Part shown: piece by piece, positions 45,938 through 57,515 of the stretch | How positions within the stretch are numbered: position 1 is the stretch's first letter | Layout: each line of letters starts with the position of its first letter | Assembly (NCBI GenBank): GCA_030549335.1 | Contig: CM060191.1 | Span: 4,841,001-4,905,000 of the forward strand | DNA length: 64,000 bases | Direction of reading: 5' to 3' | Origin: Pontederia crassipes | Taxonomy: Eukaryota; Streptophyta; Magnoliopsida; Commelinales; Pontederiaceae | The notes under the pieces: model-generated | What the model was told of the DNA's origin: nothing | The model's database searches: none | What the model saw: the letters and a program-made list of their open reading frames with translations, nothing else | Program-made: the position numbers and the translations under genes

Positions 45938-46223
45938 GTCGGCGTAGGGAAAAGGTTTTCGGACAATACAGATCGATCAATTTTTTTCCTTTTTATTTTT
46001 TATTTCATGTATGATATGATGAGGGGTAATTTATCCTTTTGACAAATGATAAAAAGTAAACAACAACAACAACATAGTAAAAATGTAACATAAGTTGACG
46101 GAAGGACTAAAGTGAAAAAATCATGATAGTCTAGGGATTCAAAAAAATAAGTTCATAATTTGGAGTTAGATATGAAAATTGTCATAGTTTATGAGTGATT
46201 TATGGAGATAACCCTTAATAATT

Positions 46224-48006
46224 TCATGAACACCTTTTTTTTTTGTTTTAATCTTCTCATATTTTATTTGTCAAATTCAAATTGTCTTTCCATATCATTA
46301 ATTTGTTGTTTTTCAAATTCATCCTATAAAGTCTATAATATATTTCTATTTTTACATTATTAATATGTATTATTTAAAATTTTCATTTTGTTATTTAAGT
46401 TCAATTTTATCTTTCCTTTAAATTTATATTTATTTCTATTTTACATCTTTTATTTTCAAATTAAAATATGCTTTCCATATTAATAATCTCCCTTTTACCT
46501 TCATCTTATAAAATCTAATATCTCATAATATATATTATTCATTTATCATCTTTTTTTCCTATCCTTCATGTTCTTCCGCATTAGATTTTTCTTATTTTCA
46601 TTTCCAAACCAGACCGTACCCCTAGGCGATTGAATGGGTTGAAAAGGCCACTCTGATGTTAAAAATGTGCACAGTAATACACTGATCTTATTTTTTTTAA
46701 TAACATGAATATTAAATTGATCTCTACTATTGACTAATAAGTAGATGGATTTTTATTTGGTAAGAAATAATAAATTCTCAATATTTAAGAACCAATTAAT
46801 TATTGTGCATATGTATGAAGTAGTTGACACAACATCCATCACGAATTAAAATTTTAGTAAATTAAATGATGAATTTTAATGTAAATTCAATTTGAGTATG
46901 ATTAAAGAAATCAGAAAATGATGTATTATTACAGAATTAAAAATTAATTTAAAACAATTCAATTTGAGTATGACTAAGAAAAAAATTGTTTTCTTTTAAA
47001 AAATAAATTATATTCTTAGATAACAAAAGTTGGTTATATAAGAAAATAAAATGTGGACAACAGAAAATTAAGTAAGATCAATTTTGATGTTCTCTATCTT
47101 ATCTTGTTCCCTATCTCTTACACCATCATATATCCATCAAATGGCTCATGATTGAATCTCTCAACAATTTTCTTTTGGGTTCAATTTTCTTTAAGGGTTC
47201 AATTAAGATAATGTATTATTTTCACAATTAAGAAGTAATTTAAAACAACAAGTTCAACTACTACAATATAATAAAGAAACAAATTGAGAAAATGTTTAAG
47301 TTAAATTAGATTAATATAGAAATGTAAATTTAATGGAAAAAAATTGTGTTCCATGCCTCACCTTCTTTCCTATCTTCTTTCTTCATTCAACTGTGATAAA
47401 CTATTTGAGAGATTCAAGCTTAAACTATTGGATGAAGATCTGATGATGTAAAAAATAGGGAATGAGGTAGGAAACACTAAAATTGAATCCAAATTTAATT
47501 TGAGTAGTAGGAAACTTTGTAAGATTCTTCTGTTTTATTTTTTTTACAAATGTAAATTTGATTTTAGTATGACTAGGGAACTTTGGTAATATCTTTTTTT
47601 TTTTTTTTTGTAATCGTTTAACTCCAGTACAAGTATGAGTTTTTAAGTTAATTTTTTAGTCAAAAATTTAATTTGAGTAGATGTATGAGTTTTGGTAGAA
47701 TTAAATCAAGAGACAAACTGAGAAATAGTTAATCTAAAGTAGATTAAATATAAAAATGTAAAATTGATTTAAGTAGGTCTACCTTGGAAATATTTCATTT
47801 TGAAGTTTTAAGCATTTCTTTTATTTTACTATGTGTTTAGGATTTGTTAAAGAAATCAAATAATAAGATCATAATAAAATTAATTAAATAATTAAGCTTC
47901 CTTAAAAAAGAAAAAAAAAGTTTTAATACTTAAACTAAATGATATTAGTTTTTAATATTAAATTTAATTTGAGGGCAAGAGTTTGGTAGGAATAACATGA
48001 AATTTA
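46224..48006. other. AT-rich block with recurring TTTGAGTATGA motif
   Basis: No gene. The phrase AATTTGAGTATGA(T/C)TAA or a close variant recurs at about 46890, 46960, 47500, 47555, 47675 and 47966, and again after the hAT element at about 49263 and 49486. This suggests a diverged repeat into which the hAT element inserted. Confidence 0.5.
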
Positions 48007-48014
48007 GTTTGAAT

Positions 48015-49094
48015 CAATGTTTTTAAAATCGAAGCGGACCGGCCGGTTCGACCGGTTCAACTGCGAACCGGCCGCCAGTCCGGTTCGATTTTTCTTTAAA
48101 ACTGGAAATGATAAAAAATCATATTGAACCGGGTTGAACCGGGCAAAACCTGTTCAACCAATTGAACCGGTTCAATTCAGTTTTTTAATTATTGTATGTA
48201 AAAAATGTAAATTTGAAAATTTTTAATGATAGAATGAAATGAAAAAGGAAAGCAAGCAATCATAATGAAAGATGAAATTCGGTTTATTTTATTTTTTATT
48301 AAAACATGTAAATTTTGAATTTTGAATGATAGAATCAAATACAAAAGGAAAGAAAATAAGTAATTTTGGAAGGAGAAAAAGGTAGGTGATGGTGTATAGT
48401 ATAAATAAAGTGAGAAAATTAAGGAGAAGAATGAAGGGAGAAATGTAAGGAGGAAAAAAGAAAGTGAGAGAAAAAATAAAATGGAAACAATTGAATGAAA
48501 AAAGGAGAAATGATTTAATAAAAAGATATACAAAAGGAAAGTTATTTACATAAGCAATAATTAAATTAAAATATATATTAACAATAGCAATGAAATAATA
48601 AAAATATTTATAAATATAAAGAATATTGATCAATTTCATTTTCTTGATGTTAACTAATTTATTCAATTTTTTATAACATATACATTAGAAAAATAAATCT
48701 AATTAAAATTAAATCATTCAACTTACTACCTTTTAATTATAATAGATATGAATCAAGAATTGAAATATTTTTAATAGTATATTCATATTATTTTAATATA
48801 ATGAGTCTTTTTTTTTCTATTTGCATTCAAGTATACTAATCGTATAAAATTACAATACATTTTGGATGAGTTTATTAATTAAATCATTTAAAAAATATTT
48901 AAATTAATGTTCAATATCAATAAAAAAATTTGTGAGTATTTTTTATATTCTTTTCAAAGTTTTATTCATAATCTATCTTTGAAATAATTGATAAATAATA
49001 TTTTAATAAAATTTCGATTCAATCCGGTTGAACCTGGTTAAATCAGTCGAACCATGACCCAGTGTTCGATTCTGGTCCGATTTTAAAAATATTG
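48015..49094. mobile_element. Non-autonomous hAT-like element, 8-bp TSD
   Basis: The left end CAATGTTTTTAAAATCG and right end CGATTTTAAAAATATTG are inverted repeats with one mismatch. The flanking 8-mers are GTTTGAAT (48007-48014) and GTTTGAGT (49095-49102). Near the ends are GGCCGGTTCGACCGG and AACCGGTTGAACC-type subterminal repeats. The 1,080-bp body is AT-rich and has no transposase. Confidence 0.8.
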
Positions 49095-49102
49095 GTTTGA
49101 GT

Positions 49103-50345
49103 CGATTATGAATTTTGTTAATATTAAATCAAGAAACAAATTGTGAAAGAATTGAGCTTAACATATATTAAATATAAAAATTAATTAATATTCGTAATTA
49201 TTTTCTTATTGAAAATTAATGTTTTGTTTTTTATTTAGAAAATTAATTTGAAGAAAGATTTAAATTTGAGTATAATTAATTAAGATTAATTGCTTGATAT
49301 TCTTCAAACAAAGAACGTGTTATTTTCATATTAAAAAAATAATTTGAGAAAACCCATGAGCCAACATGCATGTAATATATAATCAATTTTATTTGTTTAT
49401 GAGGTTACATTTAAAAGTGGAATTTAAGTAAAACTGGGTGTCATAAATATAGAATATGACTTTTGGTTCAAAGAAATTTAAATTCAATTTGAGTATAACT
49501 AAAAAATAACTCCTTTACTTTTTATATTTGTTTTCTGATTTTTAATTATTTTGTGTCAATTGAGTTTGATTAGAATTCATAATTTTTTATTATAATATCA
49601 AAAGAAAGCTAGTTTTTTATTACCTTGCGTATCTAATGTTTCCTTATTCTATTTATTTTGCTTAAATTTGGGAAATGATACTTTATTATTGCTATCTAGT
49701 TTATCTTATTTTTTTATTATTCAGTTTGTTAAGATCTTTTTAAAGAGAAACATTTTTCCTATTTGAGTTTGATTAGAACGCTAAAAAATTTGTTAGAATA
49801 GTCAGTTATCTTTAGCTTAATTATGTTTGATGATAACATGAAATTTAATATTATTAAATTTCACAAAAGATTAATTAATTTTTATTACTTAACTTATCTA
49901 ACTTTTCCTTATTTAAAACATAATTTTTTGATGGTTTCCTTATTAGTTATTTTTAACATTTTGATTAATTTTCTCAACAAATAATTATTATTCTGGAATT
50001 TTTTTTGCAAAAAATGTGGACATGCCACGTGTCATTCTACTATTTCCTTTATATATATATGAAGAAATTGTGTGCTAACATTTAATATTTATTAATTTTA
50101 TTTATTTGTAAGGATTAAATTTGAAAATGAAATTTAAGTAAAAGTGGGTTAATTAAGCATAAAATAATCACATATGATCATAGAGGAAAAGTTCATGATT
50201 AACATACTCAAATAGTACAGTGGACACAATAGAAAAGTAGGAAATCAAAATATGTACATCCAAAATTGATATGGTATGATGGGTGTTCGAGTAAGCCATG
50301 TGGGCAATGCCATGTATGAAGTCAATCATAGGGTGCAAGACTAGG
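49103..50345. other. AT-rich intergenic, no gene seen
   Basis: Continuation of the TTTGAGTATGA-motif block interrupted by the 48015 hAT element. No coding signal. Confidence 0.5.
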
Positions 50346-50353
50346 GTACAACT

Positions 50354-50889
50354 AGGGCAGAGCAAAACCGGGTTCTGGTCCGAGTCCACCGTGACCCGGT
50401 TTTGGCCGGGTCTAAATTTTTTAGACCTGGTACCGGTACCGGTACTGGGACCGGGTCGGACCCGGTAAATCGAGAATAAAACCGGATTCGAATAATTATT
50501 AAAAAAATTAATAAAATATAAAAAAGTTTATACAATTAATAAAACAAAATCATAATTTGATTAAATAAATATCAAATTAGCTAGCTTAAGATTACATCAA
50601 TCTACATATAATAAGTCAACAAAATTATTTTTAAACATTTCAAAATGAAGAAATGTCCATAAAATTAATAAATAATTATAATTAGTAGCATAATTATAAT
50701 CTTATTATTGTTATAACCGGGTCGGGTCACGGGTCGGGTTTTTATACATTGAACCCGGTCCCGACCCGGATACACCGGATTTTTCATTTTTGTGACCCGG
50801 TCCCGACCCGATTTATAATCGGGCCGGGAATATTTCCCGGATATCCGGGTCGGTGCGGGCCGGGTCGACCCGGCCCATGCTCTGCCCTA
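50354..50889. mobile_element. Non-autonomous hAT element with perfect 8-bp TSD
   Basis: The 11-bp inverted ends are TAGGGCAGAGC and GCTCTGCCCTA. The flanks are the identical 8-mer GGTACAAC at 50346-50353 and 50890-50897. Both ends carry dense GACCCGG/CCGGGTC subterminal repeats, like the hAT end at 18919-19089. The 536-bp body has no coding capacity. Confidence 0.95.
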
Positions 50890-51599
50890 GGTACAACTAT
50901 TCTAGAGATATATATTTCTTTAAAGAAAAGGAAATGTAAATATATTAACTAATCAATGGTGTCCTGATACAAAATAAATAGGTAAGACCCAATGGTGGAT
51001 CCCCCGTCCAAAAATTATCATCAGAATTTATGCGACCACAAAGTGCAAGATAGTTTGCCGCTCAATTGGTGATACAGTGCGAGATGTGTACATCACAAAT
51101 ACAATCAATAAGTGATGTAGGAGAGTTAAGACATACTTTTATCCTTTTAGATTATTTAGATTCTCTTAATTAACATTCTTATTTATTGTTATTTTATTTT
51201 TTTAGTTTTTAAATTAGTTTAGATTTGATTATAAAATGTCTATAAATAGGCATAAACTTTTTTATTATTGATAATTCAATCATTATCCAAAGTTGTAATC
51301 TCCTCCACACTTCACCATCCCCTATCGCGTCAAATGGTATCAAAGCCTTCAAACAGATTTACCTCTTCATTTTGATGCTCATCTTCTCCCTCATCACCCA
51401 TTTATTATTTTATTTTCATGTTTTACTTTTTTCCATATCATTCATAATCGATCCATCCTTTATTTTTGTTTTCTCCATTTTGTTATCTCTAATTCATTGC
51501 ATCCTTATAATTTTTTCTTCTTTTTTTCCTCTTATGATTTATTAGTTTATATTCGTGTTTTATCTTTTATTTTGTTATTTTAATTAATAATATGAGGAT

Positions 51600-51960
51600 A
51601 AAACCACCATCATTTATTAGTTATTTTCATGTCGATAAATTTTTACACTGAATTTATAAAGTTGATCACTTCTTTGATTATTGAGATATTCCAATATCTC
51701 AACAAGTCAAATTAGTAATCAATAAATTTTCAAATAGAGCCTTATCATGGTGGAAAGATAATAAGTACCTTCAAGCTTATCATGAAAACCCACTTATTCG
51801 GATATGCCCAAAGTTAAAAAAATTACTTATCCAACACTTTTTGTCTTCATCCAATAATTTCCTTATTTTTCATCGGCCAAGCAAATCTCAACAAAATAAG
51901 CAAAATTTAATGCAAGAAGTTCAAATTCATTTGAAGAATATCAAGTATTAAATTGAAAAA
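51600..51960 (+). pseudogene. Gag-like remnant of the small LTR element
   Basis: The translation VINKFSNRALSWWKDNK fits the capsid motif of plant Ty3-type gag proteins, where a Trp-Trp pair follows an A-L-(S/T) run. Stops interrupt the frame on both sides, and no zinc knuckle or protease follows. Confidence 0.6.
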
Positions 51961-52016
51961 CTTCATCAATGATTGGACAACATAATCAATAAAATGTTTG
52001 AGAATTCATCAAATTC

Positions 52017-52312
52017 TATGCAATCTTGTGAAGACCAATTATCTTTGGAAGTTATATATGCTCCAATTGAAGAATTATAAGAAACTACTCAAGATATCAA
52101 AATCTATCCAAATACTGAAGAGTTGATTATTTTAGATTTTCTTATAGAGTCTATGTAGATTTTCTTATAGAGTCTATGCAATCTTGTGAATATCGGGTAT
52201 CTTTGAAAATTGTGTTTGGTGCAATTGAAGAATTACAAAAAAAACTACTCAAGATATCAGAATCTATTCAAATAATGAATAGTTAGTTATTTTAGATTTT
52301 CTTTCTGAGACA
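52017..52312. repeat. Imperfect tandem duplication of about 160 bp
   Basis: Both copies start with ATGCAATCTTGTGAA (52017 and about 52177) and share CAATTGAAGAATTA, ACTACTCAAGATATCA and TTATTTTAGATTTTCTT. It lies inside the small LTR element. Confidence 0.75.
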
Positions 52313-53241
52313 AAAGAAGATAAATTTATTCAGAAGGTGGATGAAAAGTTGAAATTTTATTCATCAACTAACAAGAAAGATTTGCTTCATAATTTTCAAG
52401 TTGATATGAGATGTGTCAAAATTTTTGTCAGCACCAAAGATTTTAATTTTTTATAGATTGCATTCTCTCGCCAAGTTTTAATAACAACATATTGTTATTT
52501 GGTACTATTTACAATATGCTTATTTTAAATGACTTATTTGTTGAATTGAAAAAGAAGATTAGACCGTTGCGGAATATCAAGTGTGAACCTCCATATTCAA
52601 ATTTTTAGAGTTCGAGGTCGAACTCTTTTGAAGAAAGGGAGAGTAATGTAGGAGAGATAAGATATAATTTATTAGTTGTTATTGTTATCTTTATCCTTTT
52701 ATATTACTTAAATTCCCTTAGTTAACATTCTTATTTATTGTTATTTTATATTTTAGATTTTAAACTAGTTTAGATTTGATTGTAAAATGCCTATAAATAG
52801 GCATGAACTCTTTTGTTATTAATAGTTCAATCATTATTCAATTTCCATTAAACCTATGTTATTTTATTTCTCGGTGGATTTCGAGCATCGGTGAATTCGA
52901 GATTATCAAGTTATTGATGGTACTTTAAGTCATCAACCTCTTTCGGGATTCATCCCAAAGTTATAATCTCCTTCACACTTCACGGTCCCTTGCTGTGTCA
53001 ATAAGTGTGCAAATGATCAATGTGTCGGTGACAGTTAATTAGCTACATGGCAAACTTGTAAATATAAGTCTTCGTATGATATATGTAGCTGTAAACTGAA
53101 AAGATCTATTCATTCTGAAAGAAGACCATCAAGATTTCTTTCCTCCAATTCCTCTGTGATTACTTTCTTTCTCATTATGTCTATTGAGTTTCTGTGATGG
53201 TTTAGAATCTAGACAAATTGCATGACACCAGAAGTTTAACA

Positions 53242-53930
53242 TGGTATTGAAGAGATCGCCATATACTATCTCTGGTTAGTTCTTCACGACTTTGATTTCT
53301 AGTTGTTCATCTTTTGATCTCCAACATGTCTTCATCCGATTCGGTTTATTCTTTCCCTGCCTTGACGATTGATTTTACATCTCCTCTAATCTAAACGAAT
53401 CGGATGCGCCTGGTGTGATTATTGTGCCAAAGTGACTGATAGATTCTTCTAGCTATTCTTCTTGGTATTGTGCCTTATATAATGTCTTACTTGTCAAGAA
53501 CAAACATCCTGGCAGTGGAATGTGAGATTCACTATCTGATTTCAATAGGGTTCCAATAAAGTCACAATGATTATACACTATTTACCAAAGGAGATGATGT
53601 AGACTTTGTTGCACTTCTAGTATATGAGGATGACATGACAAAAATGAATCCTTAATTCAGTAGGCTAAGCAGACTTTGCAGAATAATCTTCGAGTAAAAA
53701 ACCTAGGAGATGTTAAGTTTTTCTTTGGAATGGAGCTGTTGAGATCAGAAAAAAGGAATTGTCTTAACACAACGAAAGTATGCCTTAGAGCTCCTCATAG
53801 ATCTTAGAATCACTAGTGGCAAGGATGCTATCACACCAATGGAACAAAATTTAAAATTATCAACCTATGAGTATGATAGTCATTTCAGGGAGAGGAATTC
53901 AGATAGTGCCAAAGAATTAGGACACACATA
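53242..53930 (+). mobile_element. Ty1/copia fragment (primer site and RT remnant)
   Basis: TTTAACATGGTATTGAAGAG at the left resembles a copia LTR end plus primer-binding site. At about 53590-53870 the translation shows FVALLVYEDDMT (the RT active-site YVDD region, with Glu for Val), then LGDVKFFFGMEL and a disrupted C-terminal RT tail. Most of the element between is deleted, and stops interrupt the rest. Confidence 0.75.
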
Positions 53931-53949
53931 AATATATTGCGTAGTCCAT

Positions 53950-54424
53950 TGTACGGAACAATTTAAGATACATATATAATTGAAATGATAGGGTCAATGC
54001 ACTAATGCGTACATAGTACTAAACCTACGGATCCAAATATTAATTATCTGTTGTGGTAATTAATTTACGATCACTAATTATGGAGTGCTTCTGTATTTAT
54101 GAACACAGAATTTAATTCTGCGTTATCCAAATAACTTATTTGGCATACTCGTAAAGCGTATTAAGTATTTAAGATAACACATTTCCAGAATTAATATTTC
54201 AATACATATCCGAACATTATAGTAATTAGTGTTAGAAACCTCATACTTATCCGAAGTGCGAACGCAGCCTCCAAGCTTCTCGGAGATAATATGGCCGTAC
54301 ATCTGTTGGACTACTCAATCGCTATCCAAAACTATAATTCATGATTTTGTTGCCAAAACAAGATCGACGAATTAATATATTTACAAAATAATTAAGTATA
54401 TGCATCTATGTTAAGAATATAAAT
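53950..54424 (+). promoter_or_regulatory. YUCCA copy B upstream region
   Basis: Aligns with the reverse complement of 39480-40000 (upstream of copy A) and with about 59300-59640 (upstream of copy C), including TACTAAACCTACGGATC. It is separated from the copy B coding remnant by two insertions. Confidence 0.7.
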
Positions 54425-55118
54425 TTACTGTTGTTGTTTATCTTATCGACTTAAATTTTTAGAAAAATTATTCAGCACATCAATTTAACATACTAATAGA
54501 GTCAAAGATTATGAATCTAAACCTCGTTCGTTAAATTCTTCTTTAAAAAATTAAGTCATTAATATTTCTCTTCCTATGAGGGTGTAAGAAAAATTCGAGC
54601 AACCCGAAAAACCTACCCCACCTGAAAAAATTGAACAAAAAAATAAAAAATTAGAAGCTCAAATATGATTTAGGATGATTTTAAAAAAAATTAAAATTCA
54701 TCCGCTAAAATTAGGGCCTCACCTGAAAAAATCATAGGGGCCTTCTTATTTTTTATTTTTTATTTATATAATTAAGACTGTGTTATCATTTTTTATTATA
54801 GATATAATGTTCTTTTGTATAAAATTTCATACTTTTCTATCACATTATCAAACTCTAATTTAATATATTTTATATTTAATATAAAGTTAAATATTTTTAT
54901 ATTAATTTTAATTTATTATATATATTTATAAAAAATATAATTATATAAAAGTAGGACTCCAAAAAAATCGACCCGCTAAGGGTGGTTTTTATTTTTTTCA
55001 AATGGCTTTAAGAAGGGATTTTCAAATTTAAAAACTGATTCGAAAAATAACTGTTAACTTTTTAGACCAAAAATATGACCCGATCCGAACTACTTTCACT
55101 CTCTATCTTCCTATCTTC
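54425..55118. other. Insertion in the YUCCA copy B promoter, unidentified
   Basis: Homology to the other YUCCA promoters stops at about 54424 and resumes at about 55119 (ATCCGTACTAG). The intervening 0.7 kb is AT-rich with an AGCAACCCGAAAAACC patch. No coding content or clear termini were identified. Confidence 0.5.
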
Positions 55119-55162
55119 AATCCGTACTAGCCGAAGTGCTACGAACAAGGTACAAGGCCTAT

Positions 55163-55900
55163 GGCTACGTTTGGTATGGGAATATTGAGAGAACATTAGT
55201 TCTCGAGAACTAATTGATTTGATAGAAAATTTTAGGTTGGTGTTTGGATGAAAAAGTGTAACAATGAGAATTTAAAAAGTTGATGTGATGGATAAGTTTT
55301 AGTGAGTGTTTGGATAAAAAATAAGAACTAAGAATATAATTTATTATTTTATGAGGTATAAAAGTATAATAAATAAGAATATATTATTAATATTATATTT
55401 TACGTAAATCGTTATTTTATTAATATTATTTTTATTTATTTTGATTAAATCTTTTAAATGTTATTAATATTATAATTTACATACATTTTAAGATCCAAAT
55501 ATAATATATTTTTTAAAAAATAATTGAACAGTTTAATTAATAAAATATTCATTAATTACTAGAACTAATTATTATATAATTTTTAATTAATAACATTTAA
55601 TAAATTATGTTATAATATCCTTAAATTATGTTATAATAATGTATTAATTTATTCTAAATTACATATGCATACATTATAAAACAATTTAAAAAATAAATGA
55701 AATTAAAAAAGTCAAAGAATGCGGCGCAGAAGTTAAAAAAAAGAAATGTTCTTGCCTTCGGCAAGAACATTTGGCAAGAACTTTTCGTAAAAAGTTCTCG
55801 TCAAAGTCACGTGACGGAAACATTTAATGTTCCCGTCACATGGATGCGTTTGATAGAACAATCGAAATATTTAATTTGTTCCGTGTTGCCAAACACAACC
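55163..55900. mobile_element. PIF/Harbinger-like MITE with 3-bp TSD and known empty site
   Basis: The ends are GGCTACGTTTGGTA and, inverted, GGTTGTGTTTGGCA, similar in form to Tourist-type termini. The 3-mer TAT flanks it on both sides (55160-55162, 55901-55903). The same region upstream of YUCCA copy A reads AAGCCTATAAGTC without interruption, giving the empty site. The element sits about 22 bp upstream of the copy B start codon. The 738-bp body has no plausible gene. Confidence 0.85.
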
Positions 55901-55924
55901 TATAAGTAAATATATTTGTTCGAT

Positions 55925-56291
55925 ATGACATTTGAGAACGCTGACATCATCATCGTCGTCCCCGGGCCAGTGGACCTCACTGTCGCGGCGTGCTTGAGCA
56001 AGCACTCCATTGTCATCCTCAAGAAGGACGTCGCGACCACCCTCTTGGAAATGCAAGGCCTACGACCGCTTGAAGCTTCACCTAGCCAAGGAATTCTACG
56101 AGCTCCCCCACATGGCGCTCCCCAAGACCGCCACCATTTTTGTCCCCAAAGATGGCTTCGTCAAGTACTTGGACGACTATGTCCAGCACTTCGAGTTGTG
56201 CCCTCGCTCTTCCACCCACATCGAGTCGACCTCCTAGACGGGGCAAGTAGGGAGTGGCAAGTGACCACTCGCACAGCCGACGTCGGAGGCG
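55925..56291 (+). pseudogene. YUCCA-like copy B, truncated and frameshifted
   Basis: This matches the first about 125 codons of YUCCA copy A exon 1. The FAD motif reads VVPGPVD instead of VGAGPAG. A frameshift after TTLLEM moves the [17 protein letters not shown] stretch to another frame, and a stop (TCCTAGACG) follows STHIEST. The match ends near 56291 and the rest of the gene is missing. It is the most decayed of the three YUCCA copies here, on the opposite strand to copy A. Confidence 0.93.
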
Positions 56292-56454
56292 CTATTTTAT
56301 CACCTTTTGTCACTAAAATTTGTCAAAAAAATTTTCTCACAAAACTTGCCGCCAATTTCATCGCCATGGTTTTATCACTATTTCGTAGCAATTGTATCGC
56401 AACTAGCAATACAAATAGAGATGAAATATTCATCGCTAAATTTTGTCACTAATT

Positions 56455-56860
56455 AGCAGGGAGGAGGGCTTTGCCCCCTGCGACCTTCGCCTACGCAGGG
56501 GGGTTTCCCCCCTATGCGGCCTTCGCCTTCGCCTCACCCCCCCCCCTCGTGCGACCTTCACCTGCACGCGAATATAATAGGGGAGGTTCGCCCCCGGTCT
56601 GCTCTTCGTCGCGCAGGCCAAGGGGGGAGCGAGGCCCCTCCTCTTCATCGGTACGGACAAAGCCCCCCCCCCCCCCTCCCTCTACGACTTTTTTTCTTTC
56701 CTACCACATGTTTGCGAACATGTGAGGGCTGACCGAAGGTCTCAGAGGGGGCGAACCACAACCCCACACCACCCCCACTCCTCGTTGTGGCCTCTGGCGA
56801 GGGGGAACCGACGGAAGAGGGGCCTTTGAGACCTCATATCGCCCCTCTCCTATTCATCGA
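56455..56860. repeat. GC-rich low-complexity block
   Basis: C- and G-runs with repeated GACCTTCGCCT motifs, abruptly inside AT-rich DNA next to the broken YUCCA copy B. Similar in character to blocks at 15.3, 22.0, 43.6 and 62.0 kb. Open frames here look compositional. Confidence 0.6.
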
Positions 56861-57179
56861 CATGTGGAAGGAGAGAGAAAAATTTTTTAGTCATTATTTT
56901 TTTAATATTGTCACGTCAAATGACCGCTTACGTGGAGGAGAGAGAAAATGACCATATGGACGTCATGTAGATATAGCAATAGGGAGACGACCGATTGTAG
57001 ATGAAAAAGGTATCGGATGAACAAGTAAAACGATGGAGGGCAATTTACAAAGTGAAGTTGAAGAATAACACTAAGAAAACTATCAAAGTTAAAGAGTATT
57101 TGACGTAATTTATCCAATATAAGTCACCTTATAGAGCTATGTGGTAGAGAAATTATGTTAAGTCACACATAGCCATTCA

Positions 57180-57515
57180 CATTAGCATAATCACTAGGAA
57201 GAGAGATCATTTCATTACAAATTATAAGTTAAGGAACTAGTTTAGAGAGATCATTTATTTAATAGTATAATTATAAGTTAAGGAATTAAAGTCATTCACC
57301 TCAGCAGAATATATCAATAAACTATAATTTCTTTGACTAAAATGACTGACTCCAATATTTGAATTCAGAACAATTAGCGATTAATAAATCTCTAAGGTCC
57401 AGTGTGACCGACTCCAATATCACACGGTGCAATATTTTTTCTCCACCTTATTCAATTAATTTAGTGACTGGGAGGCTATTAATACTCCGAATATTAAGAA
57501 TATAAATAATATTAT
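57180..57515 (+). repeat. YUCCA downstream block, duplicated at 62640-62975
   Basis: The segment with TAATAGTATAATTATAAGTT, CAGAATATATC, AATAAATCTCTAAGGTCCA and GGCTATTAATACTCCGAAT recurs at 62640-62975 with small indels. It belongs to the tandem YUCCA unit. Confidence 0.88.

Larger units (their letters stand above)
43389..46214. mobile_element. Pack-MULE-like element with long inverted repeats and 9-bp TSD
   Basis: About 190 bp at 43389-43578 (starting GGGTTATTTTCATAAACCAC) is repeated in inverted orientation at 46021-46214 (ending GGAGATAACCC). The flanking 9 bases are TTCATAATT on the left and TTAATAATT on the right, one mismatch. Long terminal inverted repeats with a 9-bp duplication define a Mutator-like element. 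The interior has no transposase. It carries a GC-rich low-complexity block (43625-44010) and a broken fragment of a plastid glucose-6-phosphate/phosphate translocator gene, split by a nested insertion. Confidence 0.9.
51113..53000 (+). mobile_element. Non-autonomous LTR retrotransposon, 1.9 kb, 5-bp TSD
   Basis: LTRs lie at 51113-51332 and 52644-53000, each with CTATAAATAGGCAT and AACATTCTTATTTATTG blocks. The left LTR is shorter owing to internal deletion. A primer-binding site, TGGTATCAAAGCC (initiator Met-tRNA type), starts at 51335, and a purine tract GAAGAAAGGGAGAG precedes the right LTR. The 5-mer ATAAG flanks the element at 51108-51112 and 53001-53005. The interior holds only a gag-like remnant and no pol. 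Confidence 0.92.

Noticed and set aside
48189-48666. Phe/Leu/Ile-rich open frames on the minus strand
   Set aside because: AT-rich composition inside a non-autonomous hAT element; apparent membrane segments are a base-composition effect.
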